Shown here piece after piece: positions 29,338 to 38,919 of a stretch of 64,000 bases of DNA. The position numbers and the translations under genes are program-made. The stretch is from positions 2,667,501-2,731,500 of the forward strand of contig CP051140.1 in the NCBI GenBank assembly GCA_001592805.2, given 5' to 3'. Every line of letters starts with the position of its first letter. Position 1 is the stretch's first letter. This DNA is from Peltaster fructicola (taxonomy: Eukaryota > Ascomycota > Dothideomycetes). Under the pieces are notes generated by a model. The model ran no database searches. It was given only the letters and a program-made list of their open reading frames with translations, and was not told the origin of the DNA.

Positions 29338-29752
29338 AGCAACGATGTTTGAAGAGACTGACAAGTAACAGACATCAGGAATGTCGGAGGATGAGGTGTC
29401 GTTGAAGCTGGCAGAAGCGCGGCAGATTTGAGTTTGGTTTTATGGGTCCACCGAGTATCGAGGACCGGCATTGAGGGAGTCTTTGTTACTCCATCTACCT
29501 TGCGTGCTTGGAGAATGACATAGCATTGTCGCATTACAGCTCCTGGTAGCATCAACAATGAACGGACAGGCTTGTAGCCATGCATTCTGTGGAGGCTATC
29601 GCGACACGGGCCACACGCACCAGCTTATGTGCGACAGGCTACTACATCCAGCAAGAGCACAGTATCACCAGGGAGATCACAGCTGTCGATATTATACGCA
29701 GGTCGTTATCGTGTTGTCTTACGCAAGACCACTCTGTTGACATAACCTCAAA

Positions 29753-31819
29753 CTAGAAACCACCAGCACCTCTCACTCTCTGCACTGCACCAACGATGCC
29801 TTTAGCCCAGCCAAACTTGCCTGGATCTTTTCCGATAGCACCTTCGGCCTCTTTGCCGTCCTTACCACGCCAGACGCCATCGTCGTCTGCTGCACCATAC
29901 TTGAAGGAGTTCTGGTTTCGGCGAAGTGCCACCATCCACTTCTGGCATATGTCTGCGGAATCCAGCATCACATTGACCTCCTGGGAGTGGCACCAGCTCT
30001 GCGTGTCTTGGTTGCCGTTGCCGATGATACCGACATGCTCGTCAACAATCATGAGCTTGATGTGACAGCTGCGAGCCTTGAACTTGTTGTGGATTGGGTG
30101 GTCCTGATCTTTGCCGACATAATAGAGAATATGAAGGTTGCTTCGTTCTTGTGAGGACAGCGTTTCGCAGAGCTTGCTGGCTACCATCTCGTTGTGACCT
30201 CCTTGGCCTGGGAGTAGCTCTCCAGCATCGTTATAGCCGAGACAAACAATGTAGGTGACTTCGATGCCGCGCTTGACAGCGTTCTTGATTTCATCGAGCA
30301 ACGAGTGGTAGTTCAGATCGGGCGTCTGAATAAAGACCGACTTCTTTGCGTAGCGTAGTCCTGCGAGCCATGCCTCATTCTGCGGTGTGTAGATACAGTG
30401 ATTGTTGGCAGCACCGTACGGTTTGCGATTGACCAGAGCCATTGGTACGAGTGCTTGAGCGTTGTGCGGAATCATGGGTGTCATCTCATCGTCGTGAGCA
30501 CACTCAGGTCCAGACTTCTTGGTATCTTGGTGTGTAGCGCGGTTGAGATGGCGGCATACAACATCGTTGTGCATCTCGCCATGGTGAGGTGTCAAGACTG
30601 ACTGCATGCGAGTGACCTCTGCAGCGATGTCCGGGTCGTAATGTGGATCGCCACCGGTGTGGATAGGGAGATCAACCTTCTCGCCCGCAGCTTCGACCTC
30701 AGTGAGACTTCGACTTGTCCCAGTCTCGCCTACGGTGGTCTCTAGAGTGCTCTGGTTTTGAGGAACTGCATTCCTTGTCGCGACCTCTCCGTGTTCATCG
30801 AAGAGAGCGTGGAAACTTGGCCTTTCGTGGGCTGGGATGCCACCATCTGCAGCCGGTGTGTTGTGAGAAGGAAGAGGTGGCTTCATTGCGTTGTGCCATG
30901 AGATCAAAGCTGTATCGTAAAGACTGTCCACAATAGGACCCTCGACATGACACATCATCTCGACGTTGTCATTGTCCTACAGGAGTTAGTTGAGTATGCA
31001 ATGATAGCTAGTCGACATACCTGAATGTTATTGCTGCTGATAACACCATACTTGCGATCGACAACCATGAACTTCGAGTGGAATGTACCAAGCAGTGGAC
31101 GATGATAGTTCACGACTTCCAATTCGATGTGTGGAATCTCATCCTTGGACGGTAGCTTGATCGCCTTGCCTGTATAAGTCTTCTCTGGCACGACCTGGTG
31201 GTTGTCGACAAACTGATTGTGTCAGTGTGAAGAAAGATGTCTAACCTGGCGAGCATACCTGCTTGAGATTGCCACGGTCATACAGAATCTTGACGACTGC
31301 CTTCTCACCACGTTGACCAGCCCTCTTCGACAGCTCTCGCAGCGCATCTGTGATCAACCACGTAGACTCGCCATCCATCCAGAAGTTGGTCGCTAGGAAT
31401 ACCTCCTTCTCAGCTCGCGCGATCAAGTTGGACATGTGTCTGCAGATATCTGGAAGCGCCGAGATGACAGTCAATGGCACTACACCACAGCTTCCCAGCA
31501 TAGAGGGACTGCATACGCCCATGAGTGGATCGTGTTGGAGAGGTAACAAGCTCTCGTGAAACATCTGCAAGAAGAGCTCACTGGGCCGCGTAGGTCCCCA
31601 TTTGCCGCACTGGTACGCACGCTCTAGTTCTTCGGGTGTGATCACTGCTCGGTGATGTGGTGGTGCTGTATCGAGAAGTGTGAAGCCTTCTGGATGATAG
31701 AGCTTGGAGATCGCATGATGTGGTGCCAATGTTGGATCCTTGGCTAGTAGAGCAGACACGCTTTCGCTGCTGGCGCATTGCTGCAGAAGCTTGTCTGTTA
31801 TGTGAGTTTTGGAGGTCAT
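29753..31819 (-). CDS. Phospholipase D-like protein with two HKD motifs
   Basis: Minus strand, complement(join(29753..30976,31021..31212,31259..31819)), 658 residues in three exons. The introns are 46 nt (gtatgc...aatcag) and 44 nt (gtatgt...ctgtag), both restoring family sequence (RGNLKQFVDNHQVVPEK; SSNNIQDNDNVEM). First catalytic motif: TFHSKFMVVDRKYGVISSNN. Second: CHIKLMIVDEHVGIIGNGN. Both have His, Lys and Asp in place, so the bilobed PLD active site looks complete. It has no PX/PH domain and no obvious transmembrane segment, closer to bacterial-type cardiolipin-synthase or PLD-like enzymes kept in filamentous fungi than to classical Spo14. The likely reaction is phosphodiester hydrolysis or phosphatidyl transfer. 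It is transcribed divergently from TRP2. Confidence 0.92.
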
Positions 31820-32663
31820 CTTCGCTGCTAATGCTGGGGAGAGAGAAGAAAGGAGGAACTCTAGAAGTCGAAGCTCCTACATGGGTCAAACAAGCTTGAG
31901 GCTGTTTACGTTTGGTATGAGCACACGACAACCTGGTCATCTGTGACGTAGACTTGAGCGAATCTTGCCGCTTGTATCAGGGCCATTGGCAAGCAGGGCA
32001 TGCGTCAATCTGCGCTTACGCAGCCCGCTTCAGCCTCTTTGTGTCCAGAACATCTCTCTGGTTGTGTCTATCCGTCCTGCGTGCGAGCGGTGGTCATATC
32101 GAGCTTTACTGGGCACGCAGTCCTAGCGCGATGATGGAAAAGACTCATGGTAGCAGAGACTCCCACGAGGTCAGATGCACCTTGTCAAGGCCAAGGTCGA
32201 TCATTAGATGACAAGCTTCCTTGGCACACATGTCTGAAAAGCTTGGCCAAGGCAGTGAAGCACAGATGAACCACAAGAGAACCAGTACATGCAGGACAGC
32301 AACGCAGACCACCATTGAAGCGATCAAGGAAATCATCACCACAGATATGTCTCACCCCTGCAAGACCTACTCCAACAGCTCGAGTGATAATCTAATGCCT
32401 CATCACACCAGCGCCGCTGATCAAAGTATTACCAGTTCGGGATAGATCCGCGATTAGATGGAGCTCGCATGACTCGAAATTTGTTGTTTCCCGCCATCTC
32501 GAAATGTCGAGACAGCGATATGAGCGGGCAGCATAACTCTTTGCATTGCCTATGCTTCAATCAGTCTGTTTCTTCGTGTTCCTGACTTCTCCAAGGCCCG
32601 TCCCTTGATACCGGTTGACAGCAACATGGCAGCGTCCCTTGTTCGTCCTTTCTGCCCTCTGAT
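31820..32663. other. Divergent promoter region between the PLD gene and TRP2
   Basis: 844 bp shared upstream region. No coding frame in it is convincing. It holds a TGACTC core at 32470-32475 and a short upstream open reading frame at 32626-32676 that overlaps the TRP2 start. Confidence 0.5.
32470..32475 (+). promoter_or_regulatory. Gcn4/Cpc1 half-perfect site TGACTC upstream of TRP2
   Basis: TGACTC (followed by G rather than A) lies about 190 bp before the TRP2 ATG. TGACTC is the core of the general amino-acid control element. Its match is weaker than the perfect site at ARG8; function is inferred from position and pathway. Confidence 0.45.
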
Positions 32664-32676
32664 ATGCTGCCGCTGA
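32626..32676 (+). CDS. Upstream open reading frame overlapping the TRP2 start
   Basis: ATG32626 opens a 16-codon frame (MAASLVRPFCPLICCR) ending at TGA 32674-32676, past the TRP2 ATG at 32664 and in another frame. If the transcript includes it, ribosomes initiating here would pass over the TRP2 start, so TRP2 would need leaky scanning, or transcription starting downstream of 32626. Its context (gcaacATGG) is reasonable. Existence in mRNA is unproven. Confidence 0.4.
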   Translation: MAASLVRPFCPLICCR

Positions 32677-34319
32677 CGATACCTCGACAGACCGCACCAC
32701 AGCCCTCTCTTGAGGAGATCCAGAAGCTCATAGCGACGCCGACTGCTCACTCACCCAACCTCATTCCAGTGACAGCCAGCATAACATCAGAATTCCTCAC
32801 ACCATCATCGATCTATCTCAAGGTTGCAGCTGCAAGCTCATCGAAGTATAGCTTTCTGTTCGAGTCCGCCGCTACAACAGAAACCATCGGCAGATACAGT
32901 TTCGTTGGCACAGACCCAAGAAGTGTGTTGGCGAGCGGTCCGAAGCATGGTCTCGAGGCAGACCCTCTACCTCGTCTTCAGCAAGAGTTGGACAACTGGA
33001 GAGTCGCAGAGATACCAACCCTAAGACTGCCGCCCTTGACAGGTGGCGCTATTGGCTATGTCGGATATGACTGTGTGCGATATTTTGAGCCGAAGACGGC
33101 AAAATATCCTTTGAAAGATGTGCTTGAGCTGCCTGAAAGCTGGTTTGGACTTTTCGACACAATCGTGGCTATCGACCACTTCTTCCAGAAGGTCCAGGTG
33201 ATCACATATCTGCATGTCCCGCCTGCTGGCGCTTCAGCAGACTCTCTGCGCCAAGCCTACGATGCTGCAGCCACCACCATTGCCGGTCTGATCCGTGTAC
33301 TACAGAGCAAGGACCTGCCGCTTCCACCACAACCGCCTGTCGAGGTGAAGCAGGAGTACACCTCTAACATCGGCCGTGAGGGTTACTGCAGCCATGTGCG
33401 TAAGCTGAGGGAGCACATCATAGCCGGCGATATCATTCAAGCTGTACCTTCGCAACGACTAGCTCGGCCGACAGCACTCCATCCATTCAACATTTATCGC
33501 ACTCTCCGGACCGTCAATCCATCGCCGTATATGTTCTACATCGCCTGCGATGACTTTCACATTGTTGGAGCATCACCTGAGCTGCTCGTTCAAGCAGCAC
33601 CTGAGACGAACCGCATCATCACCCATCCAATCGCAGGCACTGTCAAACGTGGTGCTACGCCAGACGAAGACCAGGCTCTAGCAGACACTCTCCGTGCATC
33701 GCTGAAGGACCGAGCTGAGCACGTCATGCTGGTCGATCTAGCACGCAATGATGTGAACAGAGTCTGCGATCCTCTGACGACCCGGGTGGAGAAGTTGATG
33801 GTCGTTCAAAAGTTCTCGCATGTGCAGCATCTCGTCTCAGAAGTTAGCGGTATCCTACGAAAGGACAAGACGAGGTTTGATGCTTTCAGATCCATATTTC
33901 CAGCAGGGACAGTGAGTGGCGCACCGAAGATTCGCGCGATGGAGCTTATCGCTTCGCTCGAGAAAGAGAAACGAGGTGTCTATGCGGGCGCTGTTGGCTA
34001 CTTTGGCTATCCGAGTGTCAATGTCACTACCGGTGAGCTCAAGGACGGTGCTATGGATACTTGTATTGCGCTTCGCACCATGGTGGTCAAGAATGGTGTG
34101 GCTTATCTACAAGCAGGTGGTGGCATCGTTTTCGATAGCGAAGAAGAAGATGAGTACCAGGAAACACTCAACAAGGTTGCCTCTAATGTCAGATGTATTG
34201 ACATCGCGGAGCAAAGGACGCAAGAAGAGCAGCAACAGCTAAGCGCTACGCAAATCACACATGAGGAGCTGAGTCCAGGATTGAGCAAGGGAAAAGTTGA
34301 CCTCGCTGGTGGTATGTGA
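32664..34319 (+). CDS. TRP2: Anthranilate synthase component I
   Basis: Single exon, 551 residues. It catalyses the first step of tryptophan synthesis, chorismate to anthranilate, using ammonia supplied by the glutamine-amidotransferase subunit encoded elsewhere. Seen: the tryptophan-feedback segment KYSFLFESAA followed by GRYSFVG (N-terminal regulatory domain), GGAIGYVGYDCVRYFEP, and the chorismate-binding core with REHIIAGDIIQAVPSQR, HIVGASPELLV, HPIAGTVKRG, HVMLVDLARNDVNRV, FPAGTVSGAPKIRAMELI and GVYAGAVGYFGY. All catalytic segments appear intact. ATG32664 gives a start close to the regulatory domain with no mitochondrial presequence, as expected for the cytosolic enzyme. The overlapping uORF and upstream TGACTC suggest translational plus general amino-acid control. 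Confidence 0.97.
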   Translation: MLPLTIPRQTAPQPSLEEIQKLIATPTAHSPNLIPVTASITSEFLTPSSIYLKVAAASSSKYSFLFESAATTETIGRYSFVGTDPRSVLASGPKHGLEADPLPRLQQELDNWRVAEIPTLRLPPLTGGAIGYVGYDCVRYFEPKTAKYPLKDVLELPESWFGLFDTIVAIDHFFQKVQVITYLHVPPAGASADSLRQAYDAAATTIAGLIRVLQSKDLPLPPQPPVEVKQEYTSNIGREGYCSHVRKLREHIIAGDIIQAVPSQRLARPTALHPFNIYRTLRTVNPSPYMFYIACDDFHIVGASPELLVQAAPETNRIITHPIAGTVKRGATPDEDQALADTLRASLKDRAEHVMLVDLARNDVNRVCDPLTTRVEKLMVVQKFSHVQHLVSEVSGILRKDKTRFDAFRSIFPAGTVSGAPKIRAMELIASLEKEKRGVYAGAVGYFGYPSVNVTTGELKDGAMDTCIALRTMVVKNGVAYLQAGGGIVFDSEEEDEYQETLNKVASNVRCIDIAEQRTQEEQQQLSATQITHEELSPGLSKGKVDLAGGM

Positions 34320-34393
34320 GCTGCTTCAGCATTGTATACTATTCTACATATGTATGCAAGTCATAGGTCATCTCAGAAGCAGTCGTGGTGACT

Positions 34394-34527
34394 CATTAGG
34401 TAATGCTGCAGCAAACTGAGGTGACCATAGCAGGAGATGATCCAGCAAACCCGTAGGGAAGCCTTTTTGATCAATAAGGTGATGTCACAGCAAGCTGTAA
34501 GGATCCATAGCAGGATACGGAAGTCCA
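34394..34527. repeat. Imperfect direct repeat, two copies of about 50 bp
   Basis: Copy A (about 34394-34444) and copy B (about 34471-34527) share AGGT-ATG, CAGCAA-CTG and CCATAGCAGGA in the same order, about 78 bp apart and roughly three quarters identical by eye. They lie between the convergent 3' ends of TRP2 and the Stc1-domain gene. Probably a local tandem duplication; no element recognised. Confidence 0.5.
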
Positions 34528-34568
34528 GGTTACTTCAAGCAGATCCCTCAGCGTTACTCAACCTCAGA

Positions 34569-35461
34569 TCAATCAGATTCATCGTCATTAGAGTCTGTAG
34601 CAACGTTGGACAACGCACTCCTTGAGCCGGCCGAAGGCTTGTTGAATGGCCTGCCAGTACTGGTAGCAGATCTTGAGGGTAGTGAGACTCCACCGGACGT
34701 GCTGGAAGCAGCGTCGGTAGCTTGTGAACGGGTCGTCGATGCCATCAAGCGACCAAGAGTGTAGCCACTATTGACAGAACGAGCATCTGATGCATTGGTC
34801 CAGGCTGTACCGCCAATACGTGGCACACGACTGCTTGCAATGGTTGAGCCTCCGATAGAGTCGTTGATTGTTGATGCGGTCTATGAGAGTGAGTCCTCTG
34901 CAAGTGCACATCGCCAACAACAACAACAACATACCTCCTCGCCTCCGCTGTAGAATGCTTCAGAGCATTCACTGCCACTATCACTGGCCTCAGAACTGCT
35001 TTGTCCAGCTGGCTCAGTGTCTACCTGTTCCTGAATGCAAGCCCAGCACTTCTATACTCGAGTCAGTCATGCTTTCCGTGTATCATACTGCTTCTGTTAC
35101 TGCATTCTCACGCTCCCTGCGTTGTGTCTTCGAGAATGCCGCCACAGGCTTCCACTTGTCGCACTGGAAGCATTGTAGCTCAAAGGCTTGACTTGTGCTG
35201 CTGCACTCAATGCAGCGGATGATTCCTGTGGTGGTAGTACTGAAGTTTGGATCTTTGGCAGCATGCTCGGCGAGCTTTCGAAGAGCAAAGTCGTTGAAGC
35301 AAGTCTTGTTCTTGACGATATCGCATCGGGCGCATAACATTCTGCAGATTGTGAGCCAAGTACAAATTCTTGTGATTATCAACTTACTCGTTTCCAAGCC
35401 GCGCAATTGCTTGAGAGTTTGGGCCATGTGGACCACGTGAACTACGTGTCGTCAAAGACAT
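34569..35461 (-). CDS. Stc1-domain protein (LIM-like, RNAi-heterochromatin link)
   Basis: Minus strand, complement(join(34569..34880,34935..35048,35101..35341,35388..35461)), 246 residues in four exons. The introns are 46, 52 and 54 nt, each with GT-AG ends and phase agreement. Joining them gives a coherent Cys-rich domain: MLCARCDIVKNKTCFNDFAL, IIRCIECSSTSQAFELQCFQ, CDKWKPVAAFSKTQRRERE and NACWACIQEQ. Repeated C-x2-C pairs and FS-K-Q-R segments are the pattern of the Stc1 domain. In fission yeast Stc1 bridges the RITS/Ago1 complex to the CLRC H3K9 methyltransferase. The tail is Ser/Asn/Thr-rich and probably disordered. The frame is open to another ATG at 35581, but ATG35461 leaves room for the divergent promoter. 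Domain identity is recognised by pattern only. Confidence 0.78.
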
Positions 35462-35957
35462 GATTGCCGATGCTGTAGTCTTTCCTTGAATGGGAAAAAA
35501 AGATCGGTATTTGGTCGTTGAAGCTGACGTCGAAGGACAGTGGAAGGGCGAGATATATGTAGATTTGCCTGAAGTTTGCATGTGAGAGATGGCTGAGTTG
35601 AAGGTGCACTTCTATATAGGTGAGTGCGAGCGATTAGCGTCGGTGTGTGACGATATTATTGGTCCATGTATGTATAGTGATAGCGCTGATCCGTGCTCAG
35701 AGTGCTGGTCGCACTTTGAGCCTAAGGCATCACACGCGCACCTGCCTCCTGCACCTGCAAGATCTCTTCGAAGCACTCCTTTGCCAGGACAGTGTCTCGA
35801 TCTACTGCAGTCTGCATCCGCCGTGACACGTGCGAATCTCGTGCACTGCGGCCGTCAACGGCTCCATAGTTTGAAGTCCTGCCAGTGCCAATGGGCTGGC
35901 GACACGGATCACAACTCAGGCGGTCGAATCAGTTCACCTGCCACCAGCCCTCCTGGG
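35462..35957. other. Divergent promoter between the Stc1-domain and F-box genes
   Basis: Both flanking frames remain open into this stretch (an in-frame ATG at 35581 for the minus gene and at 35589 for the plus gene), but those two ATGs are only 7 bp apart, so both cannot be real starts with normal leaders. The Cys-rich translation upstream of 35958 shows no domain, so I treat the interval as 5' UTR and promoter. Confidence 0.5.
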
Positions 35958-37298
35958 ATGGAGACATTGATCGAGGACGTAGTGCTCCTGGTGTTCAGTT
36001 ATCTCAATCAAGCAGATCTGTTTGCAGTATGCTTAACTTGTACACGCCTGCGTAACATTGCAGAGACGGTACTGTACAGCAAAATCAGTTGGAGATGGGA
36101 TCGGTCGACGAGTCCGCCAGTGATCAGGTTTCTGAACGCTATTTTGCGTCGACCAGCTCTAGCTAAGCACGTGCGGACTCTCACCTTGACTCAGAAGCGT
36201 ACAGTCACAGGGACTGCAGGCAAGATCGAGCTGCCGCCAGCCTCGACTGAGGAGCTTGATGCTGACCTTGCCGCACAGGTGCTGTCGAAGACCGGAGTTC
36301 CGTTCGCAAGCAAGTGGCTGGCTGAGATAGGCAAGAGGTCGATGGATTCTCTGCTCGCGCTCGTGGTCTCGCAGACGACCAATCTCACTCGGCTGCAACT
36401 GGACGAAGCATGGTCGATGCAATCTGCCTTACTCTGTAAGGTAGTGGCTGCTGGTATCGACGGTGCTTACAGTCTACCGACCTATTCGTCGCTGCTCAGT
36501 GTAGGCTATGGAAGTTGGCATAGCGAAACTCCTTATCGATGTATCGGTACCCACACCACGGCACTATTGAGCTTCTTCTATCTGCCAAGTATTCGAACTC
36601 TTCTCTTGATGCTTGACACTCCCATCAAGCTCAGCTGGCTGGCACAAACCCCTTCGTGCACATCCTTGGTCTCGCTTCACTTGAGTAACGTTGGCGAGCA
36701 GCACTTAGCAGGTATTCTCACAGCAACACCAAAACTTGCCCAGCTGCACTACACGTGGCAGTATGTGGCCGGTTACCAGCATTGCAAGTCTCTCCTGGAC
36801 TTGAGAGATCTTATGGGAGCGCTCGCGATGGTTAAGACTACTCTGGAAGACCTCGCTATCGTTCTCCTCAATCATGACGATTATTATATGCGAACCATGA
36901 TCGATAGAGTGGGCAGTGTTCAGGATCTGACCTCGTTTGGAGCCCTCAAACGCTTGCGGGTGCCCTTGATATGGATCGACGACTTTGGGGAGTACGATGA
37001 GGACTACAACTTCTCGAGAACAATACCGAAGGACCTTCAGGAACTAAGCCTGGGTGACGATCTCCATCTGCACGAAGAGTGGACAATCGACGAGGCCAAG
37101 GTCATACAGGGGCTGGAGGACATGCTCAAGTCACGTCAGTTGTTGCACCCAAAGCTCAGCTCGATACACATTGAGATTGAAGGCGACCAAGGCTGGCTCA
37201 AGGAGAACAGAGAACGAATGCAGGAACTGGGCAGAGTCTATGGTGTTTCTCTGATGGTTCGAGACAGCGTACGGGAGATCGCGAGCGTCACTGATTGA
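35958..37298 (+). CDS. F-box protein
   Basis: Protein of 446 residues from ATG35958. It begins directly with an F-box: METLIEDVVLLVFSYLNQAD, then LFAVCLTCTRLRNIAE. This motif binds Skp1 in SCF ubiquitin ligases. The rest contains leucine-spaced strands (TRLQLDEAW, SLHLSNVGEQHLAGIL, LEDLAIVLL, KRLRVPLIWID, LQELSLGDDLHL) resembling degenerate leucine-rich repeats that would bind the substrate. The coding frame is open to ATG35589, which would add 123 mostly Cys/Ser/Pro residues; I judge that leader non-coding. The target is unknown. It is transcribed away from the Stc1-domain gene. Confidence 0.82.
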   Translation: METLIEDVVLLVFSYLNQADLFAVCLTCTRLRNIAETVLYSKISWRWDRSTSPPVIRFLNAILRRPALAKHVRTLTLTQKRTVTGTAGKIELPPASTEELDADLAAQVLSKTGVPFASKWLAEIGKRSMDSLLALVVSQTTNLTRLQLDEAWSMQSALLCKVVAAGIDGAYSLPTYSSLLSVGYGSWHSETPYRCIGTHTTALLSFFYLPSIRTLLLMLDTPIKLSWLAQTPSCTSLVSLHLSNVGEQHLAGILTATPKLAQLHYTWQYVAGYQHCKSLLDLRDLMGALAMVKTTLEDLAIVLLNHDDYYMRTMIDRVGSVQDLTSFGALKRLRVPLIWIDDFGEYDEDYNFSRTIPKDLQELSLGDDLHLHEEWTIDEAKVIQGLEDMLKSRQLLHPKLSSIHIEIEGDQGWLKENRERMQELGRVYGVSLMVRDSVREIASVTD

Positions 37299-37787
37299 TC
37301 GAGAGGTAGTATAATGGTTGATGTGAGGCACTACAGTGGGATCTACTATCAGCCATCTCCTTGTCTCACCTCTCAGCATATCGGCATCTATGACGTTGCA
37401 CCAGCAATTCCTCCAACGATAGTGTCGAGCTCGTAGAACTCATCTGGCACTGTGGAGGTGGGATGCCAGCCTTAATACAGCAACAAGGCGTTGCCTCCGA
37501 TGACTGTCCATGTGGCGGTGGCAGTAGCCGTGCAGCATGATGGTTTGACTGCCTCCTTCTTGAACATCACCACCTCGATGACAGCTCCTCGTTCAGTTCT
37601 CAGCAACCTTGTCATGTGGGCTGCTTCGCCGTGTGGATTTTGAACATGATGATCTTCACATCCATGGTGGTCCTAGAGGACTCGCATGCTCTTCCACCCA
37701 CTTGGACATCTTGCAATGCACAGTCTTCCTGTTTGCCATGTCCTGCACATGCTCACTGCCACTCAAAGAGCTCTCTGACTCGATGTT
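37299..37787. other. Intergenic between convergent genes
   Basis: About 490 bp separating the 3' ends of the F-box gene (plus) and a minus-strand gene. Short Cys-rich open frames at 37609-37816 are not supported as genes. Confidence 0.4.
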
Positions 37788-38752
37788 CTACTCTGAGCCC
37801 GGCCTGTGACGTCTGATCTTGGCTGTGCGGCGTACAAGCACCGAATTGCTCTCCTCCAGTATTGTATGCTTGTATCGTGCTTCAACATAAAGCACTTCCA
37901 ACTCGAGTATGCCCAGCATGCTCTCTAAGTCAGCCAGCAGTACATCCGATTCCGCCTGAGTCTCAACTGATGTATGGTATCGAGGAATTCGCAGCCGAAC
38001 GAAGAGATCGCAGGAGTCTCCGAGCTTCAGATGCTTTGCGGACTTGTCGCCAAGGGTCTGGAGGACACGATGACGAGGTGCTGGTTGGATGAGAAGGCGT
38101 AGTGATGGTATCTCGCCAACATGGTGCAGTGGCCCAACTGAACTATCTCCTGCTGGCACATCAACACAGTGAAGCCGTACTGTCGCTGAGATGGCGATCC
38201 AGATATCTTGCTTGTTGTCGATCTCAACCTGACCAATATCGGTCATCACCTGTAGATCAATATATGGCGTTTGTATCCGATAGCGGCCAGGTACTCGGTT
38301 GTGCAGGCTCTCGCCATGGCTCAGCACCTCTGCTGTTGCTACTGATAGCTTTGTGGTGGCATCATCAGTGGTTGTCTCCGTGGCGACGGTGCTTGCCACA
38401 GTGGTTCTCTGAAAGGTGTCTGCTCTACTCAAGCCCAGCTTTACCGCTGAAAGCACCCGACGAGACACAGATTTCTGCCTCTGCGGCACTTTGAGACAAT
38501 CGTGGCATGGAGGAGGAACATCGACAGCAGATTCTAGAGGCGTCTCCCGTGTCTTGCGGACCAAAAGTGGAGACGAAAGACTAGCACAGGCTGAATGGTC
38601 TCTCTGCAGAGCTAGCGACGGCTTCGCATTCGGTGAGTGAGGACGGATGGGTGTGCCAGGAGGCAGGAGGACCAAAGGAGGACGATTCTGCTCGGATTAG
38701 CGATCGCGTCACAGGGTTGAGATGCAGTGCGAACTTCTTTTGCGTTCGCCAT
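37788..38752 (-). CDS. Uncharacterised fungal protein with a basic N-terminus
   Basis: Minus strand, complement(join(37788..38687,38735..38752)), 305 residues. The long frame lacks an early ATG. A 47-nt segment 38688-38734 (weak gttcgc donor, gctaat branch sequence, cgagcag acceptor) connects it in phase to ATG38752, giving MANAKENRPPLVLLPPGTP. The first 120 residues are Ser/Thr/Pro/Arg-rich and likely disordered. Residues from about 130 on form a compact, beta-rich region (RIQTPYIDLQVMTDIGQVEI, then DIWIAISATVRLHCVDVP and SCDLFVRLRIPRYH). I do not recognise the family and assign no function. It follows the UBC-fold gene on the same strand, 167 bp downstream. Confidence 0.65.
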
Positions 38753-38919
38753 GCCGTTCAAGCGGTCCGATCAAGTACTCATCGATGCACAGGAGTATGC
38801 ATCGTGCAGGAGACTGGTTTCTTGATGCAGGCATTTGCCGAGGTGCTAGCAACTGCCGTACCATTTCGGCATTGAGATGCTGACAAGGTAGCTGCATGAC
38901 CTTTCTGCAAGTGTCACCA

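Larger units (their letters stand above)
28219..29752. other. 1.5-kb spacer with two unrecognised open frames
   Basis: The region upstream of the DUF6606 gene and downstream of the phospholipase D gene has no clearly supported gene. Two frames are worth recording: minus 28585-28965 (126 codons, helix-rich end LLSQITLLVRMLSELGAHEH) and plus 29074-29337 (87 codons). Neither matches a family I know, and neither has convincing introns or neighbours. Confidence 0.4.

Noticed and set aside
35589-35957. 123-residue N-terminal extension of the F-box protein
   Set aside because: It has no domain, ends directly before an F-box starting with Met, and its ATG would lie 7 bp from a possible start of the opposite gene.
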